The position numbers and the translations under genes were made by a program. The notes beneath the pieces are model-generated. The model saw only the letters and a list, made by a program, of their open reading frames with translations, did not search any database and was not told where the DNA came from. From Halobacillus salinus (lineage in GTDB: Bacteria > Bacillota > Bacilli > Bacillales > Halobacillaceae), in contig NZ_SRJC01000008.1 of NCBI RefSeq assembly GCF_004684905.1, positions 62,001 to 126,000 on the forward strand: a stretch of 64,000 bases of DNA. The letters run 5' to 3'. Of this stretch, positions 26,465-34,505 are shown one piece after another (position 1 is the stretch's first letter; every line of letters starts with the position of its first letter).

Positions 26465-26962
26465 ATGAAATATATTATGCCAATCGTGTGTTTCTTTATT
26501 TTAGGGTTTGTCACAAATGAAGTATTCTTTGATAGGGACGATGGACGTACCGATGAGGATGCGTTCTTTAACGTCCGTTTTGTCCTTAAGGAGGAGTTGA
26601 ACGGGCCGTCGGAAGAGTTGAAGGAGGTCTATGACGGGGAGGAGGAAGCGGCTCTTCGCCAGTATAAGGAGGAGAATGTAGCGATGCATGTGAGTGAGGA
26701 TTTTCTTTCGTCTTATGCGTTCTATGATTTGGTCGAGCGTGCGTATGAAAATGGATATACGCTCGAGACTGGAAGTATGACGATTGACAAGGTGGAACCA
26801 GACGAGGGGATGTATGAAGCTACGGTAGAGGTGTCGTATTCGAAGGAGGATGAGAGTGGAACGGTCAATATGGAAGCGGATCTGGAGACCAATCAGGATG
26901 GGAAGGTTACTGATATCGAGTACTCAACCTATAATGAATTGTATCGTGCTATAGGAGAGTAA
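26465..26962 (+). CDS. Membrane-anchored extracellular protein, paralogue of the 25349 lipoprotein
   Basis: 165 residues from the ATG at 26465, preceded by TTGGAGGA. One N-terminal hydrophobic helix (about 2-20) acts as a signal anchor; unlike the paralogue it has no lipobox Cys. The remaining domain shares the LNGPSEELKEV, FYDLVERAYENGYTLETGSMTIDKVE and YNELYRAIGE elements with the 25349 product. The domain is very acidic. Function unknown. The GTG-start gene at 26982 follows 19 bases later and is probably in the same transcript. Confidence 0.68.
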   Translation: MKYIMPIVCFFILGFVTNEVFFDRDDGRTDEDAFFNVRFVLKEELNGPSEELKEVYDGEEEAALRQYKEENVAMHVSEDFLSSYAFYDLVERAYENGYTLETGSMTIDKVEPDEGMYEATVEVSYSKEDESGTVNMEADLETNQDGKVTDIEYSTYNELYRAIGE

Positions 26963-26981
26963 AGAGTGGAGGCAGACAGAA

Positions 26982-27440
26982 GTGGAAACGGCTGTGTTAT
27001 TTTACAAAATAGAAAAAGAGATGGTTACTGCAGAGGATTATGTGATGTGGGCGTACTCCATGTTGGAAAAGGGGTTCAGCTCTCCTTCGCTTGGTATTTT
27101 GGCTTCTTTCGACAAGGCGAGTAACTTGTTCGAAGTGGAGGGTTATTTTCACAAGAGTTGTCGTGAACTTGAGATTGATACCTCTCCTGGATATGAAGTG
27201 TGTGCGAGGGCGTATATGAGGGTGCTGGCGGAGGAGATCGGGAAGAGGGAGCAGCCATCTGAAGTCTATGAGCTTGCGTACGAAATGTTTCATATCGTCA
27301 GGGAACTAGATTATCCGGAAGATTTGATGGTCTGGTATGACATCAGTGAGAAGATTGATGGGGTGCTGTATGATCCAGCGAATTCTACCATAGACTCGGC
27401 CGGTTTGGTATTGCTAATTAAAAGAACTGCAAAAAGTTGA
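26982..27440 (+). CDS. Hypothetical helical cytoplasmic protein
   Basis: 152 residues from a GTG at 26982, nine bases after GGAGG. It is helical, soluble and acidic (AEDYVMWAYSMLEKGF, SLGILASFDKASNLFEVEGYF, EVYELAYEMFHIVRELDYPEDLMVWYDISEKID). I do not recognise the family. The layout, with pairs of aromatic-rich helices, resembles small immunity-like or DUF2247-like proteins, but this is only an impression. It is second in a two-gene unit with the preceding membrane-anchored protein and ends at a strong hairpin. Confidence 0.6.
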   Translation: METAVLFYKIEKEMVTAEDYVMWAYSMLEKGFSSPSLGILASFDKASNLFEVEGYFHKSCRELEIDTSPGYEVCARAYMRVLAEEIGKREQPSEVYELAYEMFHIVRELDYPEDLMVWYDISEKIDGVLYDPANSTIDSAGLVLLIKRTAKS

Positions 27441-27495
27441 ACGTGCCAGCGTGAACCCTCACTCGACAAAGGTTTCACACTGGCACGTTCTTTTT
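27436..27495. terminator. Long bidirectional hairpin related to the GTGCC repeat family
   Basis: GAACGTGCCAGCGTGAACC at 27439-27457 pairs with GGTTTCACACTGGCACGTTC at 27471-27490, followed by five T residues. The loop CCTCACTCGACAAAG matches the loop of the repeat at 6560-6610 almost base for base. It separates convergent genes and can terminate both. Confidence 0.75.
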
Positions 27496-27500
27496 CTATT

Positions 27501-28112
27501 TTAACTTTTCAACGGAATTCGAGAGATGACACGTGGCAGAATCAGTAACACTGCAGCAAGTAGGGCGACTACTAGTGCAAATACGGCCGATTCTGATAGG
27601 TTGAAGGCTTCCGTTACAATCGTTATTCCATTAAATATAGCGAGGGCACTGATCAAGCCTAGTATCGAGGTGTACCATTTTTTCAATTGAAAACCGACGG
27701 CACAAATCCAACCTGTCAAGAAATAGAGCGGCATATACAAGTACTCTGTCAGGACGGTGAGCAGGGAGACACTATTTCCGAAGTAGCTGAAGGAAACTAT
27801 AATCGGAATCAGCAGGAACAGGGAGATGATACTCATGGCCCCTGTGTAGGCCCAGAAGAATTGTTTTCTGGTGAGACCTTGCGATACATACAGTTTCGTT
27901 GATGTTAGGGGATACACAATTCCCATGATCAGTAGGTAGATGTTGATCGTGTATCTGATGGAATCCGACATCCAGAAGGAGAGGGTTTCCTCGGTGTTTG
28001 TCGCCGTAAATATAGTGATTAAGATCGTCACGATCAAGGCATAGATTCCTATGAACCAGCCTGTCGACTTAGCTTGGATAGGGAGTAGGATTTTCAATGC
28101 TCTTTTGGTCAT
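27501..28112 (-). CDS. ABC transporter permease subunit (membrane)
   Basis: 203 residues with six hydrophobic segments (about 20-37, 56-73, 86-108, 115-135, 145-165, 172-195). Its start overlaps the stop of the ATPase gene by four bases (ATGA), so it is the partner of that ATPase. Sequence motifs are few, e.g. TSTKLYVSQGLTRKQFFWA, a cytoplasmic loop common in ABC-2 type permeases. The substrate is unknown. Third gene of the GntR - ATPase - permease operon. Confidence 0.7.
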   Translation of the reverse strand: MTKRALKILLPIQAKSTGWFIGIYALIVTILITIFTATNTEETLSFWMSDSIRYTINIYLLIMGIVYPLTSTKLYVSQGLTRKQFFWAYTGAMSIISLFLLIPIIVSFSYFGNSVSLLTVLTEYLYMPLYFLTGWICAVGFQLKKWYTSILGLISALAIFNGITIVTEAFNLSESAVFALVVALLAAVLLILPRVISRIPLKS

Positions 28113-28984
28113 GAATCGCGTCCTCCTTCTTCTGTCATGTAGATGAATAAATCTTGAAGGGACGGCTGGGAGAGTTCAAGGCCGTTTTCTTTGGCAGCCT
28201 GACGTTCCTTTTCTGACAGCTCTCCGAATAATACGGCTTCTTTCTGTCGTCCCAAGGTACGCTCAGACAAGACTTCGCGATTGTCTATGAAATGGTCGAC
28301 ATCTTCTATGAAACCGATAACCGTCGTGCCTCTTTGGCGCAGGGCATCACTTTCATCGTGGACGAGTACCTGCCCCTTATTAATGATAATCGCTTCGCTG
28401 AAGAGCCCTTCCATCTCATTGACAAAATGGGTGGAAAATAAGATGAGCTTCGGACGCTCCATATAATCTTCTAAAAGTTCGTTGATGAACAACTTGCGCA
28501 TGGCGGCATCCATTCCGAGGTACGCTTCGTCATAGACAGTGATCGGTGCCTGGCTTGCTAATCCTATCATCACATTTACTGCCGAGCGCATGCCGTGACT
28601 GAGGGCACCGACTTTCTTTTTCACGGGGATGTCAAACAGCTTTATCAATTTCTCAGCATAGGCAGCATCCCAGTTGGGGCGTAGTGCTGCAGCTATTTTA
28701 ATCTTATCTTTCACTTTGATTTCATTCTCGACTTCACTCTTACTATCATGTACAAAGGAAATCTTCGGCATGATGTTCGCGTTCTCGTATGGGTCTTCCC
28801 CGGAGATGGTCACGGTACCGGAGGTTGGTCTGCGGTAGGCACAGAGCAAGGATAAAAAGGATGTTTTTCCTGCGCCGTTTCTGCCTAGCACCCCGCAAAT
28901 TCCTTCTTCCGGAAGTTGGACACTTACGTTGCTGAGGGCAGCGTTCTTTCCGTATTGGAGGGACACATTTTCAAAATTAATCAT
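28109..28984 (-). CDS. ABC transporter ATP-binding protein (YtrB-like)
   Basis: 291 residues from the ATG at 28984, with AAAGGAG nine bases upstream; the frame extends to 29011 without a site. Walker A GRNGAGKTS, a signature loop region GALSHGMRSAVNV (SHGMR in place of LSGGQ) and a Walker B region APITVYDEAYLGMD (DE present) are visible. The degenerate signature and the EAYLGMD ending are features of the YtrB type of ATPase linked to GntR/YtrA regulators. It overlaps the regulator's stop by eight bases and the permease start by four, so the three are translationally coupled. Confidence 0.8.
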   Translation of the reverse strand: MINFENVSLQYGKNAALSNVSVQLPEEGICGVLGRNGAGKTSFLSLLCAYRRPTSGTVTISGEDPYENANIMPKISFVHDSKSEVENEIKVKDKIKIAAALRPNWDAAYAEKLIKLFDIPVKKKVGALSHGMRSAVNVMIGLASQAPITVYDEAYLGMDAAMRKLFINELLEDYMERPKLILFSTHFVNEMEGLFSEAIIINKGQVLVHDESDALRQRGTTVIGFIEDVDHFIDNREVLSERTLGRQKEAVLFGELSEKERQAAKENGLELSQPSLQDLFIYMTEEGGRDS

Positions 28985-29357
28985 TTTCTTCTCCTTTCCA
29001 TGCACGATCAATCATCTCTTGGACCTCTTGTTGGCTGAGGCCGAGTGGTTTTGCTATCGCGATCAGTGGTTCGATTTGTTCTTTGAGAAATGTTTTGGAA
29101 AAGCGTTTCTTGAGTTTCTCGGGAGCATCGGGACTGACGAACATGCCGACGCCCCTTTTTTTATAAATGATTTCTTCATCCACTAGAAGATTTATTCCTT
29201 TCAGTACGGTAACAGGGTTGATGTTGAAGTGCTTTACTAGTTGACTGTTGGACGGGATCTGGTCTTCAGGCTTTAAGAGTCCGTTGAGAATATCCTCTTC
29301 GATCGACTCTTTGATTTGAAGGTAAATGGGGCGGTTGTTGTCGAGAGCTGATTTCAT
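28977..29357 (-). CDS. GntR-family regulator, YtrA subfamily
   Basis: 126 residues from the ATG at 29357 with AAAGGAG seven bases upstream. An N-terminal winged helix (PIYLQIKESIEEDILNGLL ... SNSQLVKHFNINPVTVLKGI, KKRGVGMFV) is followed by a short two-helix tail, the size of the YtrA subfamily. YtrA regulators repress an ABC transporter operon of their own and are often released by cell-wall antibiotics. First gene of this operon, fitting that role. Confidence 0.8.
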   Translation of the reverse strand: MKSALDNNRPIYLQIKESIEEDILNGLLKPEDQIPSNSQLVKHFNINPVTVLKGINLLVDEEIIYKKRGVGMFVSPDAPEKLKKRFSKTFLKEQIEPLIAIAKPLGLSQQEVQEMIDRAWKGEEND

Positions 29358-29597
29358 GATTTCTCCTTTCACTTATGGTCTTATCGTTTACTGGTGTTAT
29401 ATAAGAGTATAAGACCTGAGGAGGGAAATAGCAAGCATTATTTTTAACGTAGTTTGCCCGCCATGACAGTGCTCCGTCCACTATTACAGTTACGGCATGG
29501 CAGTTCGGTCTTGTTTCAGAGTAAAAGGGTCCTGGAAGAAGGTATTACAGTAGAAAAGTAGAAGTTGTTATGTAAGTAGACTTAAGGAGGAGATGAC

Positions 29598-29969
29598 ATG
29601 GAATTAGGCGCATTTTCCATCAGTTTGAGTGTGAAAGACATCCATCGATCGAAAGACTTTTATGAGAAACTGGGGTTCGAAGCGACTGGCGGAAACGTGG
29701 ATCAGAACTGGGTCGTTATGAAAAATGGAGATAAGGTGATCGGGCTCTTTCAGGACATGTTTGAGAAAAATGTGCTGACGTTCAATCCTGGATGGAACAA
29801 TAGAGCGGAGGAGCTGGATAGCTTCACGGATGTTCGTGATTTGCAAAAAGAGCTGAAGCATAGGGGTGTAGAGCTGATCAAGGAAGCGGATGAAATGACG
29901 GAGGGGCCTGAGCATATTACGTTGGAAGACCCGGATGGCAACCCGATCTTGATCGATCAACACCGGTAA
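29598..29969 (+). CDS. VOC-family (glyoxalase/bleomycin-resistance fold) protein
   Basis: 123 residues, AAGGAGG upstream. The two beta-alpha-beta-beta-beta modules of the vicinal oxygen chelate fold are visible: [23 protein letters not shown] at the start and [16 protein letters not shown] at the end. The metal ligand positions are only partly conserved (the first is Ser or Asn rather than His), so a metal-dependent activity is uncertain. Such proteins act as lyases, dioxygenases or drug-binding proteins. Transcribed alone. Confidence 0.8.
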   Translation: MELGAFSISLSVKDIHRSKDFYEKLGFEATGGNVDQNWVVMKNGDKVIGLFQDMFEKNVLTFNPGWNNRAEELDSFTDVRDLQKELKHRGVELIKEADEMTEGPEHITLEDPDGNPILIDQHR

Positions 29970-29990
29970 GCGTACATACGACGATTTCGA

Positions 29991-30047
29991 AAGTAAAAAC
30001 GTTGCCTGGCCCCATGGTTCGTGGGGCTGGCAACGTTATTTTTTACT
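29991..30047. terminator. Bidirectional terminator between VOC and DUF948 genes
   Basis: GTTGCCTGGCCCCA pairs with TGGGGCTGGCAAC, flanked by an A run on the left and a T run on the right, so it works in both directions. Confidence 0.88.
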
Positions 30048-30414
30048 TCAATTTGATTCGGAGCGGCTTGTTTTCGTCTGTTTCCTGGGTGTGGACGGTT
30101 TTCCTGCTATCCTTCAGGGCAGCTCTGTTTTTGATGGAACTGGTTACGTCGTGCAGCATGTCCCCGACGTCATGGACGGACTCGATCAAAGGATCGACTG
30201 CCTCCATTTTTCCTTTTACATCAGCGGAGATTTCGTTCGCTTCGTGTATCAGCTCTTCTGCTTCATCTGTAATGGTGTTCACGGATTTGCGAGCGTCTGA
30301 GAGTGTTTCTTTTGTTTCGGCCAATGTTCCCATCAGTTTCCGTAAGGTCAGAATCAAAAAGACGACGAGCGCGACGAACGCGATTGCTGCAATGGTAACA
30401 CTCCATTCGATCAT
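30043..30414 (-). CDS. DUF948 (YtxG-like) membrane-anchored coiled-coil protein
   Basis: 123 residues from the ATG at 30414, with GGGAGA eight bases upstream; an ATG at 30423 touches that site. One N-terminal helix (about 5-25) is followed by a long amphipathic heptad region (LMGTLAETKETLSDARKSV...IHDVGDMLHDVTSSI), the layout of DUF948 proteins such as the general-stress protein YtxG. Role unknown, possibly envelope-associated. Monocistronic. Confidence 0.75.
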   Translation of the reverse strand: MIEWSVTIAAIAFVALVVFLILTLRKLMGTLAETKETLSDARKSVNTITDEAEELIHEANEISADVKGKMEAVDPLIESVHDVGDMLHDVTSSIKNRAALKDSRKTVHTQETDENKPLRIKLK

Positions 30415-30526
30415 GGAGACCATCTCCCTTCTTCTCTCTCATTCTATGGGGGAGATGGCTCGGACATTCCTCCACTACTGCTAGAAGTTTGCAGGGCGAT
30501 ATTTTAATAAAGAGAGGAGTTTCTTA

Positions 30527-30877
30527 TTGAAGAGAGGTCTATTCGTTATGTTCCTTCTCATCGTTTTTGTTTTGGGATGTAGTCCATTTTCCGAAAAACA
30601 TGAAGGGTTTATAGTAGCTAAGCAAAAAGGCAATGATAACTTCTCGATCACAGTGGTTTCTGGTATAGAAAAAAGTTCTATCACTGATTCTTCAGAGGAA
30701 AATATGTTCCAACTAGCAGATAGAGGAGGGGATGATGCTATAACGTTTACTGTCAGTGAAGAAGAGTATGAACAGGCTGAGCTGAAGCACAGAGTGGTTG
30801 TACGTTATAGTTCTTCTGGAATGGCGGAGTCTTATCCACCTCAAACTACTGCGGACGATGTGGAGTTTGTAGATTAA
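30527..30877 (+). CDS. DUF3221-type lipoprotein
   Basis: 116 residues, TTG start after AGAGAGGAG. A lipoprotein signal peptide ends in the lipobox VLGC at about residue 18. The mature part is a small beta-rich domain (HEGFIVAKQKGNDNFSITVV ... FTVSEEEYEQAELKHRVVVRY), consistent with DUF3221 proteins of Bacillus. Surface anchored, function unknown. It is followed at once by a terminator. Confidence 0.72.
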   Translation: MKRGLFVMFLLIVFVLGCSPFSEKHEGFIVAKQKGNDNFSITVVSGIEKSSITDSSEENMFQLADRGGDDAITFTVSEEEYEQAELKHRVVVRYSSSGMAESYPPQTTADDVEFVD

Positions 30878-30883
30878 TGGTTA

Positions 30884-30917
30884 AAGCCCCTTTAGATTCT
30901 AAAGGGGCTTTTTTTAA
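30884..30917. terminator. Terminator between DUF3221 and the leftward methyltransferase gene
   Basis: AAGCCCCTTTAGA pairs with TCTAAAGGGGCTT, followed by seven T residues on the plus side. Confidence 0.88.
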
Positions 30918-30918
30918 C

Positions 30919-31968
30919 TTAAGCTTTCGTCTTATATTCCGTGATGTGATCCTGGAGCGAATCGTCTTTACCGAACAGGAAGTGCTTCTCCATATCAGGT
31001 GAATACGTCGAGTTCACGGCAGTACGTCCGACGGTTTCTGCCACTTCACGGAGCATAGATGGAGACGCTCCGCAGCAGAGGCCGAGGTAGTTGACGCCGA
31101 TGCTGTGCGCTTCTTTCGCCCACTCGGCAAGCTCGTAACGGTTCGTGTAGAGCGGGTCGAGCGACGTCGGGAACGTTGTTTCAGTCGGGATGCAGCAGGA
31201 ACAGCCTCCGTCTGGCAGGTTGAAGAAGGTCGGGTGTTCTTCCGTCGTGCGGTACGGGATCGGCAGGGCACCGACATAACCGTCGACCGTGTTACGGATT
31301 TTTTCTACATATGGCTGCATCGTTGCTGGTCCGCGGAAGCAGTTCATTCCGACGACGAGTGCGCCTTTTTCTTTTAACAGACGGCACGCTTCTTCGACTT
31401 CATAGCCGTCGCGCAGGATGTTTTCGCCCATCAGGCCGAATGTGATGACGGCAGGGAGGTCTTGTTTCTGGATTTCTTCGAGTGCGATCAGCGCTTCTTC
31501 GTAGTAATAGAAGGTTTCGCCGTTCACGAAGTCGACGCCTTCTTCCTTGCACCAGCTAATCATCTCGGCGAACATGCTTCTCGTTTTTTCAATCGATTCC
31601 GGGTCGTCCGGATTGAACAGGTTCGTGTTGGAGATGTTCCCAGCTACGAGTGCTTCTTCTTCCGGGTGCTCCGCGGCTACTTCTTTGGCGAGGCGGATAG
31701 CCTGGCGGTTGAGCGGCTCGAGCAGTTCCTCTTTGCCGATGATCCTCATTTTCTCTCGGTGGCCGTTATACGTGAAGGCGAGGACGACGTCGGAGCCTGC
31801 GAGCATATAATCGCGATATGTCTGCTTCAGTGCCTGCGGGTTATCGAGCGCGACTTCTGGTACGAAGGAGCCAGCCTGCAAATAGCCGCGGCGCTCCAGT
31901 TCGAATAAGTATCCTTCTCCACAAATGACGGGTCCATCCTGCAAACGTTGTTCCAATGATCGTTTCAT
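30919..31968 (-). CDS. Homocysteine S-methyltransferase family protein
   Basis: 349 residues from the ATG at 31968, nine bases after AAAGG; an ATG two codons upstream is too close to that site. The frame extends to 32160, but that part is the riboswitch. It has the Pfam S-methyl_trans barrel, beginning GPVICGEGY, with the zinc-binding cysteines expected at NCFRGP and GLCCGASP. These enzymes transfer a methyl group from betaine, S-methylmethionine or another donor to homocysteine, making methionine. Placement behind a SAM riboswitch confirms a methionine role. The donor is not determined; given the osmolyte transporter in the window, betaine is attractive but unproven. Monocistronic. Confidence 0.88.
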   Translation of the reverse strand: MKRSLEQRLQDGPVICGEGYLFELERRGYLQAGSFVPEVALDNPQALKQTYRDYMLAGSDVVLAFTYNGHREKMRIIGKEELLEPLNRQAIRLAKEVAAEHPEEEALVAGNISNTNLFNPDDPESIEKTRSMFAEMISWCKEEGVDFVNGETFYYYEEALIALEEIQKQDLPAVITFGLMGENILRDGYEVEEACRLLKEKGALVVGMNCFRGPATMQPYVEKIRNTVDGYVGALPIPYRTTEEHPTFFNLPDGGCSCCIPTETTFPTSLDPLYTNRYELAEWAKEAHSIGVNYLGLCCGASPSMLREVAETVGRTAVNSTYSPDMEKHFLFGKDDSLQDHITEYKTKA

Positions 31969-32034
31969 GTTCATCAACCTTTCTATTTTGTATGTGAAAG
32001 CAAATCCCCCTGGAGAGGACGCTGACTTTCTTCG

Positions 32035-32076
32035 GAAAAAAATAAAGGACCTCCTCGAATAAGGAAGTCCTTTATG
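32035..32076 (-). terminator. Attenuator terminator of the SAM riboswitch
   Basis: On the minus strand AAAGGACTTCC pairs with GGAGGTCCTTTA, followed by a run of T residues, between the aptamer and the gene. It forms when SAM is bound. Confidence 0.85.
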
Positions 32077-32088
32077 TATAAAGAATCT

Positions 32089-32190
32089 CCTTATCTTCAA
32101 GGCATCACTACTGCCTTCTGGATTTAGCACCGTGCCGATGGCTGGTTGCTGAGGTATCAAAGGGCCAGTCCCTACACCTCTCTGGATAAG
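32089..32190 (-). promoter_or_regulatory. SAM-I (S-box) riboswitch aptamer
   Basis: Read leftward it starts CTTATCCAGAGAGG and contains the S-box landmarks GGGACTGGCCC, TGATACCTCAGCAACC and CGGTGCTAAATCC, and closes with GATAAG, which pairs with the first bases as stem P1. The order and spacing are those of the S-box consensus. SAM binding favours the attenuator at 32035-32076, so the methyltransferase gene is expressed when methionine/SAM is low. Confidence 0.95.
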
Positions 32191-32360
32191 TTTTGTTATA
32201 TGATTGGTTAACTATTTCGCTTGCGATTTACAATACAGGAAATTGAAGTGAGAATCAATGCAATTTTCAGAAAAAATATCCTTTTTTACAATGTAAGCGG
32301 TATCCGTGTAAGATGGGGGTGAATCTTTTATAATAAAAGAAAAAGAAATGGAGTGCTTCT

Positions 32361-32822
32361 ATGACATACAACGATGAATATTTCATGAAAATAGCAATCG
32401 AGCAGGCATCAAAAGCGAGAGCGGAAGGGAACGAACCCTTCGGTGCAATCCTGGTGAAAGGCGATGAGATCGTCAAGATCGCCGAGAACAAAGTTCATAC
32501 CCACTCAGACCCTACGTATCATGCGGAAATCGGGCTGATCCGGGACTTCTGTTCCGAGAACCAGCTGTTCGATTTGCAGGAATATACCTTGTACACGAGC
32601 TGCGAACCTTGCGTGATGTGCTCCGGTGCGATGGTTTGGTCCAACCTTGGAAAATTGGTCTACAGCGTGGAACACGATCAATTAGCGGAGATCGCAGGGG
32701 ACAACATCATGATCTCCTGTGAAGAGGTATTCGGCAAAAGCCCGATGCAGCCTACGGTGGCAGGGCCGGTACTGAATGAAGAAGGTTTGAAAGTTTTTGA
32801 TGGATACACATTCGGTGAATGA
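32361..32822 (+). CDS. Nucleoside deaminase (cytidine/guanine deaminase family)
   Basis: 153 residues. The zinc site of the CDA superfamily is complete: HAE (His54, Glu56) and PCVMC (Cys84, Cys87). The size, the EPFGAILVKGD start and the YxxCEPCVMCSGA context resemble guanine deaminase/TadA-like nucleoside deaminases; the TadA tRNA-binding tail is absent. Likely acts on a free purine or nucleoside in salvage. ATG preceded by GGAG. Monocistronic with a strong terminator. Confidence 0.85.
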   Translation: MTYNDEYFMKIAIEQASKARAEGNEPFGAILVKGDEIVKIAENKVHTHSDPTYHAEIGLIRDFCSENQLFDLQEYTLYTSCEPCVMCSGAMVWSNLGKLVYSVEHDQLAEIAGDNIMISCEEVFGKSPMQPTVAGPVLNEEGLKVFDGYTFGE

Positions 32823-32829
32823 TAATACG

Positions 32830-32865
32830 TAACCCCAGGCAATCCCTTTGCCTGGGGTTTTTTAG
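32830..32865. terminator. Terminator after the deaminase gene
   Basis: AACCCCAGGCAA pairs with TTGCCTGGGGTT, followed by T residues; the leftward gene ends five bases beyond. Confidence 0.9.
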
Positions 32866-32869
32866 TTTT

Positions 32870-33214
32870 TCAACTAACGTTTACTACTTCAAACTTCAAT
32901 CGATCTAGATCCCAGACAGCTTCCTCATAGTCTTTGTTGACTCTGAGGTCTATTTTTTGCCCCTCGTCATAGTTTTCCGGATGAGAGACTCGTACAGTTT
33001 GGGACGTCGGTGTACCGTTGAATCCGAAATTATTGGCTGGGGAATCTGGATCGCCAGTGGTCGACCATACAACGATATCGATTTCCATATCACCGGTTTC
33101 TTTGTTGATTTCTGTTATGTCTCCTTTTATATATGTGCCATCTTCCATATGGATTTTATCTATCCAAATAACAACTAAAACCGCAATAAGGAAGAACATG
33201 ATCCACTTCTTCAA
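32870..33214 (-). CDS. Secreted or membrane-anchored small protein, unknown
   Basis: 114 residues, TTG start preceded by GAGGAGGAG. A single N-terminal hydrophobic segment (about 3-19) is followed by a soluble beta-rich domain (GTYIKGDITEINKETGDMEID, RVSHPENYDEGQKIDLRV). No lipobox. Not recognised. The mature part is acidic. Monocistronic. Confidence 0.62.
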   Translation of the reverse strand: MKKWIMFFLIAVLVVIWIDKIHMEDGTYIKGDITEINKETGDMEIDIVVWSTTGDPDSPANNFGFNGTPTSQTVRVSHPENYDEGQKIDLRVNKDYEEAVWDLDRLKFEVVNVS

Positions 33215-33359
33215 TTGGTTCTCCTCCTCGAACTTGTTATGTATAAATTCACTCTAACATGGTTAACGCTACCGCTACAATCATACAGATACTTCCATTA
33301 AAATAGAAACTTATGGTAGTGTGGAATTAGTAGATATAAGAAACAGAAGGAGATTTTAG

Positions 33360-33650
33360 ATGAGAGCATTCTTCTTAGTAATCGCATTAATAGTCAATCT
33401 GCTCTATATCTCCCTCTCCCTTTTTGGATTGGACACGTGGTTGGGGATAAGAGTAGGGACTTATAATGTGTTGTTCGGGATCTTGTTAGTTTCGAGTTTC
33501 ATTTTTTCATTGATTGTCTTTTTGAAAGGGAAGCGGGGCGAGGCCGGTTCTGTTCCAGTGTTGTCTTTGGTTGTGCTCTTCCTTAGTGTTGGAACGCTTG
33601 GCTGGTATGCCTTTCTTAATGTCCTTGGGTTGAGTATGGGTGGTTTTTGA
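33360..33650 (+). CDS. Small membrane protein, unknown
   Basis: 96 residues, AGAAGGAG upstream of the ATG. Three hydrophobic segments at about 3-24, 36-57 and 67-89, with a short basic loop KGKRGE on one side. Not recognised. The palindromic repeat starts 15 bases after the stop. Confidence 0.62.
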   Translation: MRAFFLVIALIVNLLYISLSLFGLDTWLGIRVGTYNVLFGILLVSSFIFSLIVFLKGKRGEAGSVPVLSLVVLFLSVGTLGWYAFLNVLGLSMGGF

Positions 33651-33664
33651 TGTGGATTTAAATT

Positions 33665-33709
33665 GGGGACGGTTCTGGTGTTTGAATTTCAAACGCCAGA
33701 ACCGTCCCC
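33665..33709. repeat. Dispersed palindrome, copy 3 (GGTTCTGG variant)
   Basis: GGGGACGGTTCTGGTGTTTG at 33665-33684 and its near-exact complement at 33690-33709 (one T/C wobble) with a 5-base spacer. It lies between convergent membrane-protein genes. Confidence 0.9.
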
Positions 33710-33716
33710 ATTTGAA

Positions 33717-34067
33717 TTAAGTGAAATCTCTTCTATATTGGATAGCCATGAATAGGCCGCCAGCTAGGATGGCGAATCCGTATTTGAACAAGAAGAAGAT
33801 GTTCCACATATATTCTTTCGGGAAGACCATGTCACAAAAGATAACGGTAAGGAGCATGAAGAAACTGCTCTTCAAGAAGATTGTATTGGTCCGCTCGTCT
33901 TCCGTCCCGATTTTCTTGTAAAATACATAAGCAAAAATAATACTCACAATGAGAAGCAAGAACCCGATTCCGAGGAGAATGTTCCAATTCCCCGATGATT
34001 GTTCTGCCCAGGATCTTAAGGGAGAAAAAATGGCGTTATGAATTTTCGGTAGTAGCTTATCATTCAT
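33717..34067 (-). CDS. Membrane protein co-transcribed with an Xre-type regulator
   Basis: 116 residues from the ATG at 34067, at a good distance from AAAGG; upstream codons are closer to the site. Three hydrophobic segments (about 28-48, 63-80, 91-107). A gene of this size paired with a short Cro/C1-type regulator is common in Bacillaceae (DUF2178-like), where the regulator usually controls the membrane gene. The start overlaps the regulator's 3' end. Function unknown. Confidence 0.62.
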   Translation of the reverse strand: MNDKLLPKIHNAIFSPLRSWAEQSSGNWNILLGIGFLLLIVSIIFAYVFYKKIGTEDERTNTIFLKSSFFMLLTVIFCDMVFPKEYMWNIFFLFKYGFAILAGGLFMAIQYRRDFT

Positions 34068-34296
34068 TTTGGTCATCACCTTTCGAATAAGTAAAAACGT
34101 CGTTTACATCCACATCAAAGAAATCTGCGATACGAAACGCCAATAACATACTTGGAACATAGTTCCCTTTTTCCATTACGAAGATGGTTTGCTTGGAGAC
34201 CCCGACTTGCTTTGCTAATTCTTGCTGTGACATTCTGGCAAGAACACGATATTCGTACACCTTATTTGATATCGAATCACCAAAATCTTTCTTCAT
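34060..34296 (-). CDS. Xre/Cro-type helix-turn-helix regulator
   Basis: 78 residues from the ATG at 34296, preceded by GAGGTGAGGAG. The single HTH_3 domain is clear: YRVLARMSQQELAKQVGVSK, then TIFVMEKGNYVPS. It has no effector domain. Such 70-80 residue regulators typically pair with the downstream membrane protein, here overlapping by eight bases. Confidence 0.82.
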   Translation of the reverse strand: MKKDFGDSISNKVYEYRVLARMSQQELAKQVGVSKQTIFVMEKGNYVPSMLLAFRIADFFDVDVNDVFTYSKGDDQNE

Positions 34297-34416
34297 GCTC
34301 CTCACCTCTTGGAAATAATTATAAACCAACTTTTTACATAAAGTAAAGTAAACTTATACAAAAGTACATAATATTTTTAAAAAAGGGTGGATTGCTTTGA
34401 TTTGAGCGCTTGAGTT

Positions 34417-34457
34417 GGGGACGGTTCTCGTGTTAACCAAACACGAGAACCGTCCCC
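34417..34457. repeat. Dispersed palindrome, copy 4
   Basis: GGGGACGGTTCTCGTGTT at 34417-34434 is inverted at 34440-34457 with a 5-base spacer. This copy sits between divergently transcribed genes, unlike most others. Confidence 0.9.
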
Positions 34458-34505
34458 AACCCAAAAACTGCACGATCAAAAAATGGAATTTATTTCTCTT
34501 CAGCC

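Noticed and set aside
31969-32160. N-terminal extension of the homocysteine methyltransferase
   Set aside because: The bases are the SAM riboswitch attenuator and part of the aptamer; the true start has a well-spaced site at 31968.
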